This document shows positions 20,091 through 31,950 of a DNA stretch of 64,000 bases, piece by piece; the stretch's first letter is position 1, and every line of letters starts with the position of its first letter. The notes beneath the pieces were generated by a model. The model ran no database searches and was not told the DNA's origin. It saw nothing but the letters and a program-made list of their open reading frames with translations. The DNA comes from Macrostomum hystrix (lineage: Eukaryota; Platyhelminthes; Macrostomidae): assembly GCA_950097015.1 (NCBI GenBank), contig CATNEN010000029.1, forward strand, positions 2,114,001 through 2,178,000, read 5' to 3'. Position numbers and translations under genes: made by a program.

Positions 20091-20600
20091 CCACCCCTAA
20101 GTAAAGATCCGAGAAGGAAATAGATTAACTGGCACTGGTAGCGATCTAATTTGGGTCACATTTCAGTTCCAGCTATCGAAAAATGAATTATAGTGACTTA
20201 GAAAAGTCTACTCTACTGCTAAATAGCGCAGAGACGTACGGGAATAGTCACTGACTCGATCATTGAAAATAAAGTAAGACTTGAAAGGGTAAGTCTGTTA
20301 CGCTTGTAATTACAATTGATTAAATGATTTTACAATAAAACTTCTAGCAAAGCAAACTGAATAAGTGACACAGTATGAACAAGTAATAAATTGGAAAATC
20401 TAAATTAAGTACAATCATTTGATCGAGCAATATATATACTAGGAAAGGCAGGTTTTGTAGGTGCAATAGAAAAACAAACAGGATCTAACGATTTCTTGAA
20501 GATAAAACAAGAGTTCATTTTAGTCACAACTGGTGTGTACAAACTAATTGTAATTGTTAATAGAATTATGCTATGCACAAGACCTAGGGGCGAAAAATTT

Positions 20601-20606
20601 TTTATT
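20601..20606 (-). terminator. Candidate poly(A) signal of BAG3-like gene
   Basis: tttatt on + gives AATAAA on the minus strand, about 205 bases beyond the tag stop at 20810. Confidence 0.4.
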
Positions 20607-20809
20607 TGACGTTACGTTACAACTGATAAAATGTATTGGTTGCTAGTAGTAATTGCTAGCAATGGCCAGAATTAATTAATCTGTTCTATGGGCGTACGTC
20701 ACTTTGGTCAATTAACTATGCGAATTGAAGTACTGAAGTACAACTTTTAGTGTTTCTATCTAAATAATAATAACTGGGGTAGGAATACAGCACTTTCATA
20801 GGCAAGCTA

Positions 20810-21670
20810 CTAAGTCTGCGCTGATTTAGACTCCAATCGCCGCAGCAGCTCTTGCACACGAAGGATGCAGGTTTTTCTGGCATCGCGAATCTCCGCTTCG
20901 CCGGCAGATTCAACGCAGTCTAGGCGCTCCAAAACACGCGTCAGGGATTCCTCAATTTGGCGATAGATCTTGTCGCCCGCCTGACCACTGAACTGGTCAA
21001 CCTGCGCCTCTAACTGGCGCCGCTCTTCGTCAATCGAGTCGATTTTCTTTAATGCGGACTTGACCAAGTTGTTGGACTGGGCGGAAAAACCTCCGCTGAT
21101 TTGATGAGAGTTGTGGTCGGCGCTAATTGGATGATAATCCTGGCCACCGCTCATTGGCTGAGAGTTCTGACCGGCGCCCGTTGGATAATAATTCTGGCCA
21201 CCGCTCATTGGCTGAGGGTTCTGACTGGCGCCCGTTGGAAAATAATTCTGGCCACCGCTCATTGGCTGAGGGTTCTGACTGGCGCCTGTTGGATAATAAT
21301 TCTGGCCACCGCTTATTGGCTGAGGGTTCTGACTGGCGCCTGTTGGATAATAATTCTGGCCACCGCTCATTGGCTGAGGGTTCTGACTGGCGCCTATTAG
21401 ATAATAATTCTGGCCACCGCTCATTGGCTGAGGGTTCTGACCGGCGCCCGTTGGATAATAATTCTGGCCACCGCTCATTGGCTGAGGGTTCTGACCAGCG
21501 GCCGTTGGCTGCTGCTGTTGGGGCAATGTCGGTGGTAATCTAGGATCGCGCCAAGTTGTTGTGCGACTGTTATGGTCGATAAAATAAGGATGCCCGGTGG
21601 CGGGGTCGAGCCGTCTCTCCCAACCGGGAGGTAGCGGTGGTCCCGTATCAGCCTGATATGCGTACGGCTT
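20810..21670 (-). CDS. BAG3-like co-chaperone: WW domain + repeat region + BAG domain (last exon)
   Basis: Acceptor tctttcag|aag at 21670; an in-frame stop lies just upstream, so a 5' exon is required and was not securely found. The exon encodes [20 protein letters not shown], then [17 protein letters not shown], a complete WW domain with both tryptophans. A Gln-rich link leads to about seven 18-residue repeats ([18 protein letters not shown] type). The BAG domain follows ([19 protein letters not shown], then [19 protein letters not shown] and [17 protein letters not shown]). WW + BAG is the BAG3 arrangement: BAG binds the Hsp70 ATPase domain and WW binds PPxY partners in selective autophagy. 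About 286 codons are seen. The IPV motifs of vertebrate BAG3 are not visible here. Confidence 0.92.
   Translation of the reverse strand, partial: KPYAYQADTGPPLPPGWERRLDPATGHPYFIDHNSRTTTWRDPRLPPTLPQQQQPTAAGQNPQPMSGGQNYYPTGAGQNPQPMSGGQNYYLIGASQNPQPMSGGQNYYPTGASQNPQPISGGQNYYPTGASQNPQPMSGGQNYFPTGASQNPQPMSGGQNYYPTGAGQNSQPMSGGQDYHPISADHNSHQISGGFSAQSNNLVKSALKKIDSIDEERRQLEAQVDQFSGQAGDKIYRQIEESLTRVLERLDCVESAGEAEIRDARKTCILRVQELLRRLESKSAQT
21115..21500 (-). repeat. Coding minisatellite: 54-bp units in the BAG3-like exon
   Basis: About seven copies of a 54-bp unit encoding 18 residues rich in G, Q, N, Y and P. The central copies are nearly identical at DNA level. The copies nearest the BAG domain ([18 protein letters not shown]) are diverged. 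The composition is that of a low-complexity, prion-like linker. Confidence 0.93.
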
Positions 21671-21699
21671 CTGAAAGATTGGAAACTTTCATTTAAAAT

Positions 21700-23320
21700 T
21701 TGTGAATTCAAATGATTGTCTGTTGGGCTCTCTAAAGACTTCAGAAAGTTTATTGGAGGCAAGGCCAACTGCAAAAAATATTCTACTAGTATAAGACATA
21801 GACACATCTAGATTTACACCTCATATTGTCAATAATTTGACTACTGCAACTAAAATCAAACTTCATGAATCTGATTTACAGCATGAGCATGCGCAGCTTA
21901 GTCAATGACACCCAACTCTATTTATGTAGTTTGTAAAGGATTGTTTAATACAGAAGACTAATACAACAATATCAAAACACCATTTAAGAAATTCTAGAAA
22001 ATACAATTACATTTGTTTATATTAAAATTGGATGGTCTTTACTATAAATTTTAAGATACAAATTTATCTAACCAATTAAATAAATTATATATTTTTCTAT
22101 TTACAAAATCAGGAAAACTAGGAGTCGACGGACGATTGACGAGGCCTGCTTCTATTCAATAAATTAGAATATTAGGCCCCAAAAAACTAAGTCATTGCCT
22201 ATAGACTAAATCAAAATCAATATAACAACAATAAGGACTGTGATTATATAACAAGTTTAAGAAATACCACAATAGTATAAGCAAATATCATAAAAAACCG
22301 AGAACAATGAACAGTAGACTAAGTCAGAACATTATCAACCATCTTATATACCAATCAAATGTACTAAGAAAACAATAACAAAAATATAATTCCAGAACCA
22401 ATTAATAAAGGATTAGGTCTACAAGCAATCATCATACACTTTAAATTGTAGAGGTCCGAAGCAGGTCTATATTTCGAAACCGGACTTTGAGGTCCAAAAT
22501 CAGAAAAGAAGAAAACCATTTTTAGAGGAATAACACAGAAATTACCCACTTTACACACATAGCTACCAGTTTGATGACAATTGCATACTTATACAACTTA
22601 CTAAATATGCCACAATACACGAAGAAAGCTTCTTATTAAGCACATATGATAACATCATATGAACAAGAAAGTAAAATTTGTAGCATTTATTTTGTTTATG
22701 CATGCTACCTGCATTTGTAATGATCTAATAATTTTTTGTTGCCTTTTCAAAATTACCTCCTTTTAATTCTATCACAGTTAATGAATGAATTATATTCTGC
22801 CCTTGAGTTCCAACCACTTGTCTAATTTTCCTAGACGATGATAAACTTCAACAATACTCACATTTTTGTTTCTTTAATTAATGAACTACATTCCACAATG
22901 TCCTGAGGTGTCTATCTCATCCTCATTGTCGGTTGATGTGCCTATGCTCTGTGGGGCTACCAGGCTACCATTATTTCTACATGTGCCTCTGACTGAGCCT
23001 GAGCTCAGCTGCTCAGGAAGCTGGGCTGAAGTTTCTTTGATTGATTAGTGCAGTAGGCTCCTTTACATAATATCCATTTAAAGCTGCCAAAAATCTTATC
23101 CATGGTTTTGCTCTTTTTCTGCTATTGATGTTTCTGAAGTTTTTAGACATTAAAAACCATCATTCATTTGGTAATAAGTGGTTCCATTGACCAATAAATG
23201 GATGTTTTAATGGATGTTCAACAATTGAAGCCCAGAGGGCAAATGTTTGAAAACTGCATGAACCTGAAGATAGTCTAGATAATATTTGTTGTTTTTGTCT
23301 ACAAAAAAACAGACAAAACA
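21700..23320. other. AT-rich gene-poor stretch (probable BAG3-like intron)
   Basis: Both strands are full of stops and no exon could be supported. If the first BAG3-like exon lies further right, this is intronic. No tandem array is present, in contrast to the rest of the window. Confidence 0.5.
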
Positions 23321-23324
23321 AAGA

Positions 23325-23790
23325 AATGTAAAGAGTTTGGGCACTTCTGTTTCAAAGAGGTCCATATATAGTGCCACTGTGGACATCTAACAGACCTTTC
23401 TGATTTACAGTGTATAGGAGAAGTTAAAGAACAAAAAAGGAATTTCCTGTTAGACAGGTGAAATGAACAATATCTTAAGCAAAAGCAAATAGACAAAAAT
23501 GTTCACAGGAACTCTGATTAGAATGACAGACTGAATAGTGACAGCCTTTGATGGATCTGAAGTACAGCTAGCAGGAGAGCTATCAATGACTGTGAAGTTT
23601 GAAGATATAGAAGCCAAATTCGAATTCTGACTTTGTAAAATTAACTGCGACAATATTCTTGGAATGGACTTTTTCCTAGGCTATTATGAAGGCATTAAAT
23701 TTACGAAGATTTTAATTAGGCCATGCTACAGCAGCTATTCAACACTGCTAGTCATAGTTCCAAAGAAAGATGGTAGTATACACATAGCCA
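23325..23790 (+). pseudogene. Relic of a Ty3/gypsy-type LTR retrotransposon pol region
   Basis: Fragments in order: a zinc-knuckle-like CKEFGHFC (about 23327), an aspartic-protease-like stretch (AFDGSEVQLAGELSMTV) interrupted by a stop, the protease end ILGMDFF (about 23652), and a reverse-transcriptase entry-like VIVPKKDGSIH (about 23755). Spacing and order fit gag-protease-RT of a Ty3-type element. Stops and the loss of everything downstream show it is dead. No LTRs were identified. Confidence 0.55.
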
Positions 23791-25006
23791 GGGTGTTTGG
23801 GTCCTGATAATTTTTTGGGATAGGGCTTCAGGTTCTTTATAAATGGTTGGGATTGGGGTTTGGGACAGAGTTTGGGCAATGGGGCTAGCAGGGTTTTAGG
23901 GGTTTTGACTTTTTTAATTTAATAAGTAGAATCTATGTAGTTATATAAAAACTGTTTATTTAATAAATCATATTATATTTATATTTATTTATTTATATGC
24001 CTACTAAAACTGGAACTATTTTATAGAATTAAAGTTCAAGAAGAATTGCAACAAAATTGCAACTATTATTGCAGATTTGTCAAATTATGCAGATGTAGCA
24101 TTTCTTTTATTTCAGTTAACTAAGAAGGTATCGTCATCGTCATCCAGATGACAATCTGTCCAATATCTTAGAAGGTGGATGACAAAGAGACTAAGACTTG
24201 TGGACACTTTATCATCTATAAAACAAAAGTTTTCAAAGTTAGAACAGAACCACCCCTCCTCACATCATGTTGGCACCTATCTTTCAACTCTTATAATGAA
24301 ATCAGTTTTGACACCTCTTTTTGACAATTTAGAATGTGAAGTGTGTTCACACCTCTGCCCCACCACCCCAACCTCACTTTAATGATGACAAAGTTAATTG
24401 CTTGTTAATAGTAGACGATGAACTGACCAAACTTTAAAGCATGCCAATTGGCTAGATGACAAAGTGTCCTACTTTCCAAGTGGATGACAAAGATGTAAGA
24501 TGACAAAGTGTCTAGGATCCACTAAGAAAGGAAAGGATTGAGAAGTCAAGCCTATAACAGTGATTTTACCCAATTTGTTTGAAATTCTATCTAAGTTTGA
24601 CTTACTTAAAAAAAATAAAGAAATGAATTTATTTCATTATGCAATTTGGCATCTCATATGTTTGCAATTATTATATTATACCTAAATTTGATTATGAAAT
24701 TTGAAAATTGAAATCCCTATGGCATACTGGTGATAAAAAATCCTAGCAGCCTTTTCTAGAAACGGCTTATTTAACAGACTCGCTCTTTATATTATTCTGC
24801 CTCCTAAAGAGGTTAGAGCTAATCTAAAAAATGCATGGATGCCCTGTCAAGTGCACAAACATGCAGGCTAACTTTGATCTGAGGTATACAATACTACAAG
24901 CACTAAGAAAACATTTGCATTATTAAGCATGTTCCATAGTCTGGATCCTGTAGCATTTGTTTTCAGCTGGCATGTATGGCGTGCATTGGTATATATTTTA
25001 AGGGTT

Positions 25007-26530
25007 GGCATACACTTTGGTGTGCAAGGCATGCAAGGCGTGCATGGCATACATGGCAATGGTATAGAGTGCAATTGTACATTGCTTTTAAAAAGGGATC
25101 AAATATGTGTTTTATGTATCTGTATGTACAATTACAAATATCAACCAATTATTTAATGGACTTTGCATGACTAAAACAAAATGTTCTGTTATCTCTAAAA
25201 ACATTTTTAAGTTTTGTAGATTAGACTATACATACTATAAATAAATTGTTCTGTTCGATATTTCTTTTTGTTAAATACAAAAAATGGAAGCCAGTTTGTC
25301 TTTTTAAAGCAAAAAATGTGTTACATCTTTTTTATACAAATTATATGATATACCACATTGGTATGCACTAGCGTGCAATTTGAAAAAATTCTGCATCCTT
25401 GGCATGCATACAACTTTTTCACAATTTTTCTTCTGGCATGCAGCCAACATGATCCAGACTATAGAGCATGTTGTCTACAAAAGTTTGCATGCTGCACTGG
25501 GAAGTTGGAAACAGTCCATTTTGGCAACATACCATTTCGGCGACAACCATTTCAGCACCAAGTCATTTCAGCGACAACCATTTCGGCGACAATACTTTTG
25601 AAGCCGTGGAACAAATTTATTTTATTTATATATTTTTTACTTTTATTTAAATCGAATAAAAGAAGCCACAAATCTGCAGAAGCGTGGAACAAATCGGCAA
25701 CAAATGCACTGTGATCTTGATTTAGATCTATAAGTTCGATTAAAAGTAAAAGACCTTACTGTCCCACAGGGGCATTCATGCGGCTGCAAGCAAGTCAGCA
25801 AATATTTGCTGTCAACAATATTTTGGTGACGGCAAACAATGCTACTTATAAGTAAGACAGGTGAGGTTGACGCACATAGAGCGTGGACCAAACTGATCCA
25901 TACTCGCTATTTATATTACATGTTAAAACAAATAGGCCTACTATAACAGGAATACATTAACAAGTAGAAGAATCAAATACATTACATACTCAATAAGCAA
26001 ACACTATCAGATCCATTATTACTGCGGTTTCGATGTTTGTCGCCAAAGTGGTTGTTGCCGAAATGACTTGTCACCAAAATGGTTGTCGCCGAAATGACTT
26101 GTCGCCGAAATGGACTGGATTTGGGAAGTCTATTGGCATGCTTGTGCAGGAAAATCTATTGCAGTATTGACCCATAAGCACAATTATACATGATTATGTA
26201 GTTTTTTTAATTGTTTTTTTTCAAACTGTGTTGTGTGTTGTCTGCCTTAGCTTAGGTGCTTTGGTGTTTCAAGATGCACTTTGATGAAGCTAGGCCTATA
26301 TGCTTATATTAACCAGAAGCTCCTACATCTCATGGATGCATTTTCACATTGATTTGAAATTACATTTTGTTTTAGTCATGCAAAGTCCATTAAATAATTG
26401 GTTGATATTTGTAATTGTACATATGGATACATAAAACACATATTTGATCTCTTTTTAAATGCAATGTACAATTGCACTCTACACCATTGCCATGCATGCC
26501 ATGCACGCCTTGCACACCAAAGTGTATGCC
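25007..26530. mobile_element. Foldback-like element: long inverted repeats with internal inverted minisatellite
   Basis: Outer arms 25007-25184 and 26362-26530 are inverted copies, nearly identical apart from a 9-base indel in the ggcatgcaa part. Inside them, 25517-25592 and 26037-26116 form a second inverted pair built from short units such as catttcggcgacaacc and gtcatttcggcgacaa. The 440-base centre has no ORF worth reporting. Long, internally repeated inverted arms are typical of foldback or MULE-like non-autonomous DNA transposons. No target duplication is obvious at the arm ends, so the class is inference. Confidence 0.65.
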
Positions 26531-27360
26531 AAATCGCGTTTTATGCTCACAGACAATTGAAATAGAAACGAAAACAGCTCGGGTTCTAAAACGCTTTCAA
26601 GTGTGATGCAAACATTGCGCACTTTTCTGATGGTGAAGAGTGAAGACCAGATATACTTATACTCAGAATCAGATCGTAATCTAGATTAGATAAGGTCATT
26701 TGTTACTGAAGTGGACAGTTACCCGGCTACTAATATGCTCCTTTTATACAGGTCCTGTATATGGACAGACTGCTGAACTGTATTACAGGGTAGCTATAAT
26801 TGTAAAGCTACAGCTACAGGGTAGCTATAATATAACTTTTATGGGCCCTAGTGTTCGATTATTAATATGAATCAATGATTTTTATATTTATATTTGCTAT
26901 AGCTCCGGTGAATGTTTTGCGCTTATATGTAAACATGACAAAAATATAAGAATAAAGTAACTTAGATTATATTTGAGTAGACAAATATAATGAAAATATT
27001 AACATTTAACTGATTTTACCATTCAGGGCTTTTTTATTTTAAAGTTTTTGCTTTCTCTTTAAATAGATATAACAAAAGAAGCAAAGAAAACCCAATTAAA
27101 TTATTTAGCTTCATAAAAGTTTATGTCAGTTTGTACTTTTTTGTAATAAAGCATAATTCAACGCATTACACACAAGCATAAAATTTTCTATACTGACCTT
27201 CTTAACGCAAATCGTAACCACCCGCAATAAAAATAACGATGGTGTTAATACCTTGCTCTTACGAAAGCAATGAAAGCAAAATCTAACTAGACGAATTGCA
27301 GTCGGTTTTTTGACCTTACTTTTTACTCGTGAAAGTAGTAGCTAGAATAATTCCACACTT
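26531..27360. other. AT-rich intergenic or intronic sequence
   Basis: No supported gene. Short local duplications occur (cagggtagctataat around 26787-26835). Confidence 0.5.
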
Positions 27361-27422
27361 TTCATGATGCTGCTCAGAGACTGTCGTAACTTTGGGCGAA
27401 CTGAAGCGCCGCGTATTGTTAC

Positions 27423-27520
27423 TCCCACATCGAAAGTGAAGTGATGCCCGTGCGGCATGATTGGAGAATGTGCTGCTGGACTGTTGGGATTCTTTGTGCT
27501 TTTGCTGATTTCTAACAAAG
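27423..27520. other. GC-richer island with candidate first exons on either strand
   Basis: On + an ATG at 27457 reads MIGECAAGLLGFFVLLLISN, a signal-peptide-like text, before a possible donor at 27520 (aaa|gtgaat). On - an ATG at 27458 reads MPHGHHFTFDVG to a possible donor (gga|gtaaca), whose phase 0 would fit the BAG3-like exon at 21670. Neither is proven. At most one is likely to be real. Confidence 0.25.
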
Positions 27521-27730
27521 TGAATGACAGTGGAAGGCTGAGAAGTTGCAGATAGATAGAATTAAAGACGATCGACGGGTGTATATCTACCAGTTAGACC
27601 CAGGAGAGATTAGAGAAAGGCTAGGAGAGAGTGGAGCGAACGGAAGGAAGTGGGAGAAAGCGGGGAGTAATTTGGGGATAGCGGAGAAATGGGAACTAAA
27701 GAGAGCGGGAGAGACAGAGAAATCGGGCGA

Positions 27731-28060
27731 GAGGGGAATAGAGCGGATTAGGGTGGAATAGAGCGGATTAGGGTGGAATAGAGCGGATTAGGGCGGAATA
27801 GAGCGGATTAGGGCGGAATAGAGCGGATTAGGGCGGAATAGAGCGGATTAGGGTGGAATAGAGCGGATTAGGGCGGAATAGAGCGGATTAGGGTGGAATA
27901 GAGCGGATTAGGGCGGAATAGAGCGGATCATAGGGCGGAATAGAGCGGATTAGGGTGAAATAGAGCGGATTAGGGCGGAATAGAGCAGAATTTAGCTGGG
28001 TAGAGCAGAATTGAGCTGGGTAGAGCAGAATTGAGCTGGGTAGAGCGGAATAGGGCGGAC
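27731..28060 (+). repeat. 20-bp tandem array
   Basis: About 16 copies of gagcggattagggcggaata with gggtggaata variants, ending in three copies of a tagagcagaattgagctggg variant. Confidence 0.95.
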
Positions 28061-28896
28061 AGAGGGGGTCATATTGTTAGTGGTTGCCAGCAGAAGGGAA
28101 AGTGCACAGTTAGTAACAAAGCCACGCCTACGACAGAGACAATGGTCAGTGATTTGGCCAATCTATTGCACTGAATGTGTCACTCGATCCTATCCCAATT
28201 TTTGACCCAGCTTCCTCCACCATCAGGCTGCAGCGGTCTATTCTATTGACAAATTCCAGACGTCCCTAACTGATCCGGCAACTATTTTATGGCTGAGCAT
28301 GCGTGAGTAGCTTTTTATATTTAGCCGGTGACTCACGAAGAAACCGTTTTGATGGATGAAAATACTCCCTTAGCTCGCCAGACTGCGGACCATATGCAAA
28401 TTTTTGGCTGAATTTGACACTTGCACCATTAATTCCTGCAAAAGGCGGCACTCCTCCTTTGATCTTACTTTGTCTGACTAATGAGAAATCCCAACTTTGT
28501 AATTTGTTATAAACGCATCGAAACACTTATTTCAAAGATTCAATAAAGTCCGTTCAGTAGTAATAGAGCTTATCTTGGTTGGATTAACAATCTACCGATA
28601 TGTTTGGAAAAACGAGTATTAACGGCGAAAATTTCAAGCAATCCGGGAGGCTATAATTTAGCGACTTGCAACTGCCGATAATGGCTTCTTGGGATCAGAA
28701 AGCTTGTAAATCATTCTCAATGTGAGTTAGATGAGGGGCTGAGTGATGTTAGTCAAATTTAAGCGATAGCCAATTGCGACTATAAATAAATGTCATACGA
28801 GGAGGCTATAAATAGTTCTAGAAGTGACGAAAGCAGAAAATAGAAGATATACAAACCTTTTTCCTTTTGAGCAGAACTTTTTGGACCAAGAATGAA

Positions 28897-28944
28897 ATTC
28901 CATCTATCTATCTATGTATCTATCTATCTATCTATCTATCTATC
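28897..28944 (+). repeat. (TATC)n microsatellite
   Basis: About eleven tetranucleotide units with one tatg interruption. Confidence 0.95.
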
Positions 28945-29778
28945 TGAAAATAGTAGGGTACTACAAATTTAAGGTGACACAAGTCAGAAGCACTCACACC
29001 TACAAGGATAAGGAGAAAGTGATATACATGAAGTGGCACACTATGAGTACAGGGTATGCCGGCAGCTCTGCCTAACAGCTTTCAAAAGGCTAGAGTCTGC
29101 TCGGTTGCCATGGATACCCAATGAGAAGCCTATTGTTTCTGCATTAATTGCGCGAGAATATTAAATGACCCGGGGGTGGGGCTATAGATAGATAGACTAA
29201 TTTCTAACGGAATTAGTACTCATCTTCTATATTATATTATTGACAAACTGGGGAGAAACTTCCGTGTTGGCGAAGACTGTATAAGCGACATTTCAAATCA
29301 AGGTAATTTACCTGGATTAGTTAAGTCTGAAAGCTGACCAGGCTATCATTGTTAAATATCTTTGTCTGCCAGAATGGATACCAATGCCTTGTGGCTCAGT
29401 GACAAACACAATTGCAAATAATTGGCTTTGGCAATTTGGCACAGGAATCTTCGCCGAGACTGCTGGTCAGTTGATTGCCGGTAATTTTTTAGTTGCCGGC
29501 AATTCTAAAATTAGTTCTCCCTAGTTACTGGGCGAGAGTGGGCGTATTTTGGGATATTTTTAGATTCCCAAGATGAGCAGCCCGCAGCCACCACCCCGCG
29601 TTGCCGCTGATAAAAAAGAAGTTTTTTTCTTGAAGCACTCGGGCTGTCTACTTTCTCTCGACCAAGCGAGTTGCGAAGGGGGCATTAGAGAGAGAGAGAC
29701 TGGCAACATCGTAGCCAGACCTGTCAGATCGAATGATAGTTTCCAACGGGCCTAGGTTGTGTCCGCCGCGCTTTCAGC

Positions 29779-29781
29779 ACT

Positions 29782-29814
<33 letters not shown>
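29779..29814 (+). repeat. (CAG)n trinucleotide run
   Basis: About eleven uninterrupted agc/cag units in a region without a supported ORF. Confidence 0.95.
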
Positions 29815-31218
29815 GGACGGCGGCTGTGGCGGCTAATTTTAGGTTCTCAGCCTCGGATCAGCCAAATCAGTCAGGCCTGTCCCCTGACCCAGCTCAGCAA
29901 ACTGAGCAGACCCTCTTTTCTCATCTTATTAATTCCTAGTGGCCCAAATTCTCCTCCACCCGGCCTTCTCAGTGTGTCTCTTCTTTTCCGCCTAGGAGGA
30001 ATTCTTCAACAAAAAAATCCCGACAGTCTCGACATTGTGACGGGTTCCCCACCTCTACGCTCGGATGCCAAGTCGAGTTTGGTCACACGACTCAAAAGTA
30101 GGGATGGCTTGGAACGAGTCTGGAATGGCTTTGTCGACTGGCAGAAGAAATCCTACAGCAAGTTGAAAGGGAAAATAAGGGGGGCTGAAGCCTTGTAGTG
30201 CTCAGTCAGCCGCAGTCATCCCACTCCATTTGTCTACGGATAATTTCTTCCGCATACTGAAGTACGTGGGAGAGGATAATGACGGGTCGGATTAGCACTT
30301 AATGACGGTGTATTTTTAGCCTCAGCCGTCGGGACGGTGGGGGTGGGAGGAGGGAAGAGCGAGTTGTTGATTTGGAAAATATATCGCCGAAAAAAAACAT
30401 TCGCTCTAATAGTATCAGCCAATAAGTGATCAAGTCTGCTTTTTTATGTCGCCTCAATCGCTAGCCAGAGACAGAAGAACACTGAATTGGAGTCCAGCTG
30501 CTCAGAAATGGCTTGAGCCCTTCTCGTTGCGCGTGGGCGTTTCTGGGATCTGCTTGGGTCAATAGTGCATGGAGGAGAGGGGGCGGGGAGAGTAAGAATG
30601 GGTGCTTCTACTCGGGGGTTGACATCGGTGTGGAGGTTGGGATTGCGCCGAGAGGGAAATGAATTTTGGGACAATTTTTTTTAGTGAGCACATATTTGCG
30701 CAAAACAAATTTCGACCCTAAAATAAGACTAAGTTGATGGCTATTCTTAGCTAACCCAGGCCAGTCATTTCAGTGGAGCTCCATAGCGACAGGCCAAAGG
30801 TGACGAACATCACCAGATCGCCTCAATCTGACTCCCAGCCTATTCCCTTCCCTCCCCCTCAATGCCCTCCTGACTTCGCAGGTGTCGAGTGGACTCAGGT
30901 ACTCCACAATGATTTACTACATTTGATTTAACTGTGAATTCGTGTTGCTGTTTCGTTGCATCTGAAAAAATACCCCTCGCCTGTTCAGAGCAATCTACGG
31001 TCGAAGCCTGATTGTCATCAATTCAAATCATGGTTTTTGCAATGGTTAATATCCAGCTTATGTTTAACAGTAGATTGGGATGAATGGCTTTCAAAGCCAT
31101 CCGAGCCTGGCATTGTTGAGATATTCTACGATTCTTGTCTTAGAGCCTAGCTGGAGACAAGGACAACTCTATGGCAAATCCATATTGCTTCAATGATATC
31201 ATTTATAATAGTTGATTA

Positions 31219-31485
31219 CACCTGCCCCAATTGGGCCAGATGTGCAGCCGACAGCACAGCCGCAGCAATTGCACGGCGCATCTGAAGGCTGCATACGGCT
31301 GTTCAGTCCATGGACTGGGGAGACGCCACACCCTCAATTGCCAGAGCTGATTCTGGTACCCATTTAACATCTGGGTGAACTGAAGCAATGAAGAGTTAAG
31401 TATCATGCTAAAGGACGCAATTGTTCCAGTGGAGTCGGGAATCGAACCCCCGACCTTCAAATCATGAGTCCGATGAGATCATGAT
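31219..31485 (-). mobile_element. SINE-2 (tRNA-Met-like head)
   Basis: On the minus strand the element begins with tRNA-like text: ggactcatgatttgaaggtc followed by gggggttcgattcccgac, a T-arm/B box. A body follows that contains cccagatgttaaatgggtac and cagtccatggactgaacagc. The anticodon-arm text with CAT and the variable-loop text resemble tRNA-Met. The A box seems lost or diverged. Related sequence occurs at 54684-54812 with 55129-55180, at 61893-61965, and as a short match at 14964-14990. Confidence 0.75.
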
Positions 31486-31950
31486 GAGATAAAAGATCCT
31501 GATGTACTCCTCATTGGGTCCGCGGGTTATATTAATATCAATATCGGTTGAACCATTTCTGATTAAACAGGCTTATTTTCGGAATTTATAGAGCAAAGCA
31601 TGTTGTCATATTGGCAAGCTATATTTAGTAGTTCTACAACTGCTGGGCTAGAACAATGTCAAATATCAGCAGATATACATTTCTCATTTCTTGTCGTAAT
31701 TGAGAAGTGGGTGGGATCGAATTTCTTAAAATCTAATATCTTTAGCTTTCCATATTCGTCACCGAATTAAACCCCGGGCCAACAGCTTCGATTCGAGTCA
31801 GTCGAATGACTAAAATCTGAGTCATCCTTGCACCCTTCTAGGCCTGAGCAGTGTCAATGCATTCTAGCTAAATGCTAAAGCTGACGATTTTTGGCCATTA
31901 TTGCGGCTCTAAATAACAATTCCACTTCAGGAGTTCAACCCAGTGTTACT

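Larger units (their letters stand above)
28070..31200. other. Intergenic stretch without supported gene
   Basis: Contains a tetranucleotide run at 28897-28944, a CAG run at about 29782-29812, and GC-richer patches at 29570-30650 whose short ORFs show no recognisable domain. Both strands were read without finding a convincing exon. Confidence 0.5.

Noticed and set aside
28287-28526. 79-codon minus-strand ORF starting MFRCVYNKLQSW
   Set aside because: Looks slightly protein-like but no family, promoter or neighbouring exon could be recognised; left unannotated.
29573-30198. Two short + strand ORFs (60 and 74 codons)
   Set aside because: No domain, no splice partners, and composition compatible with chance in a GC-richer patch.
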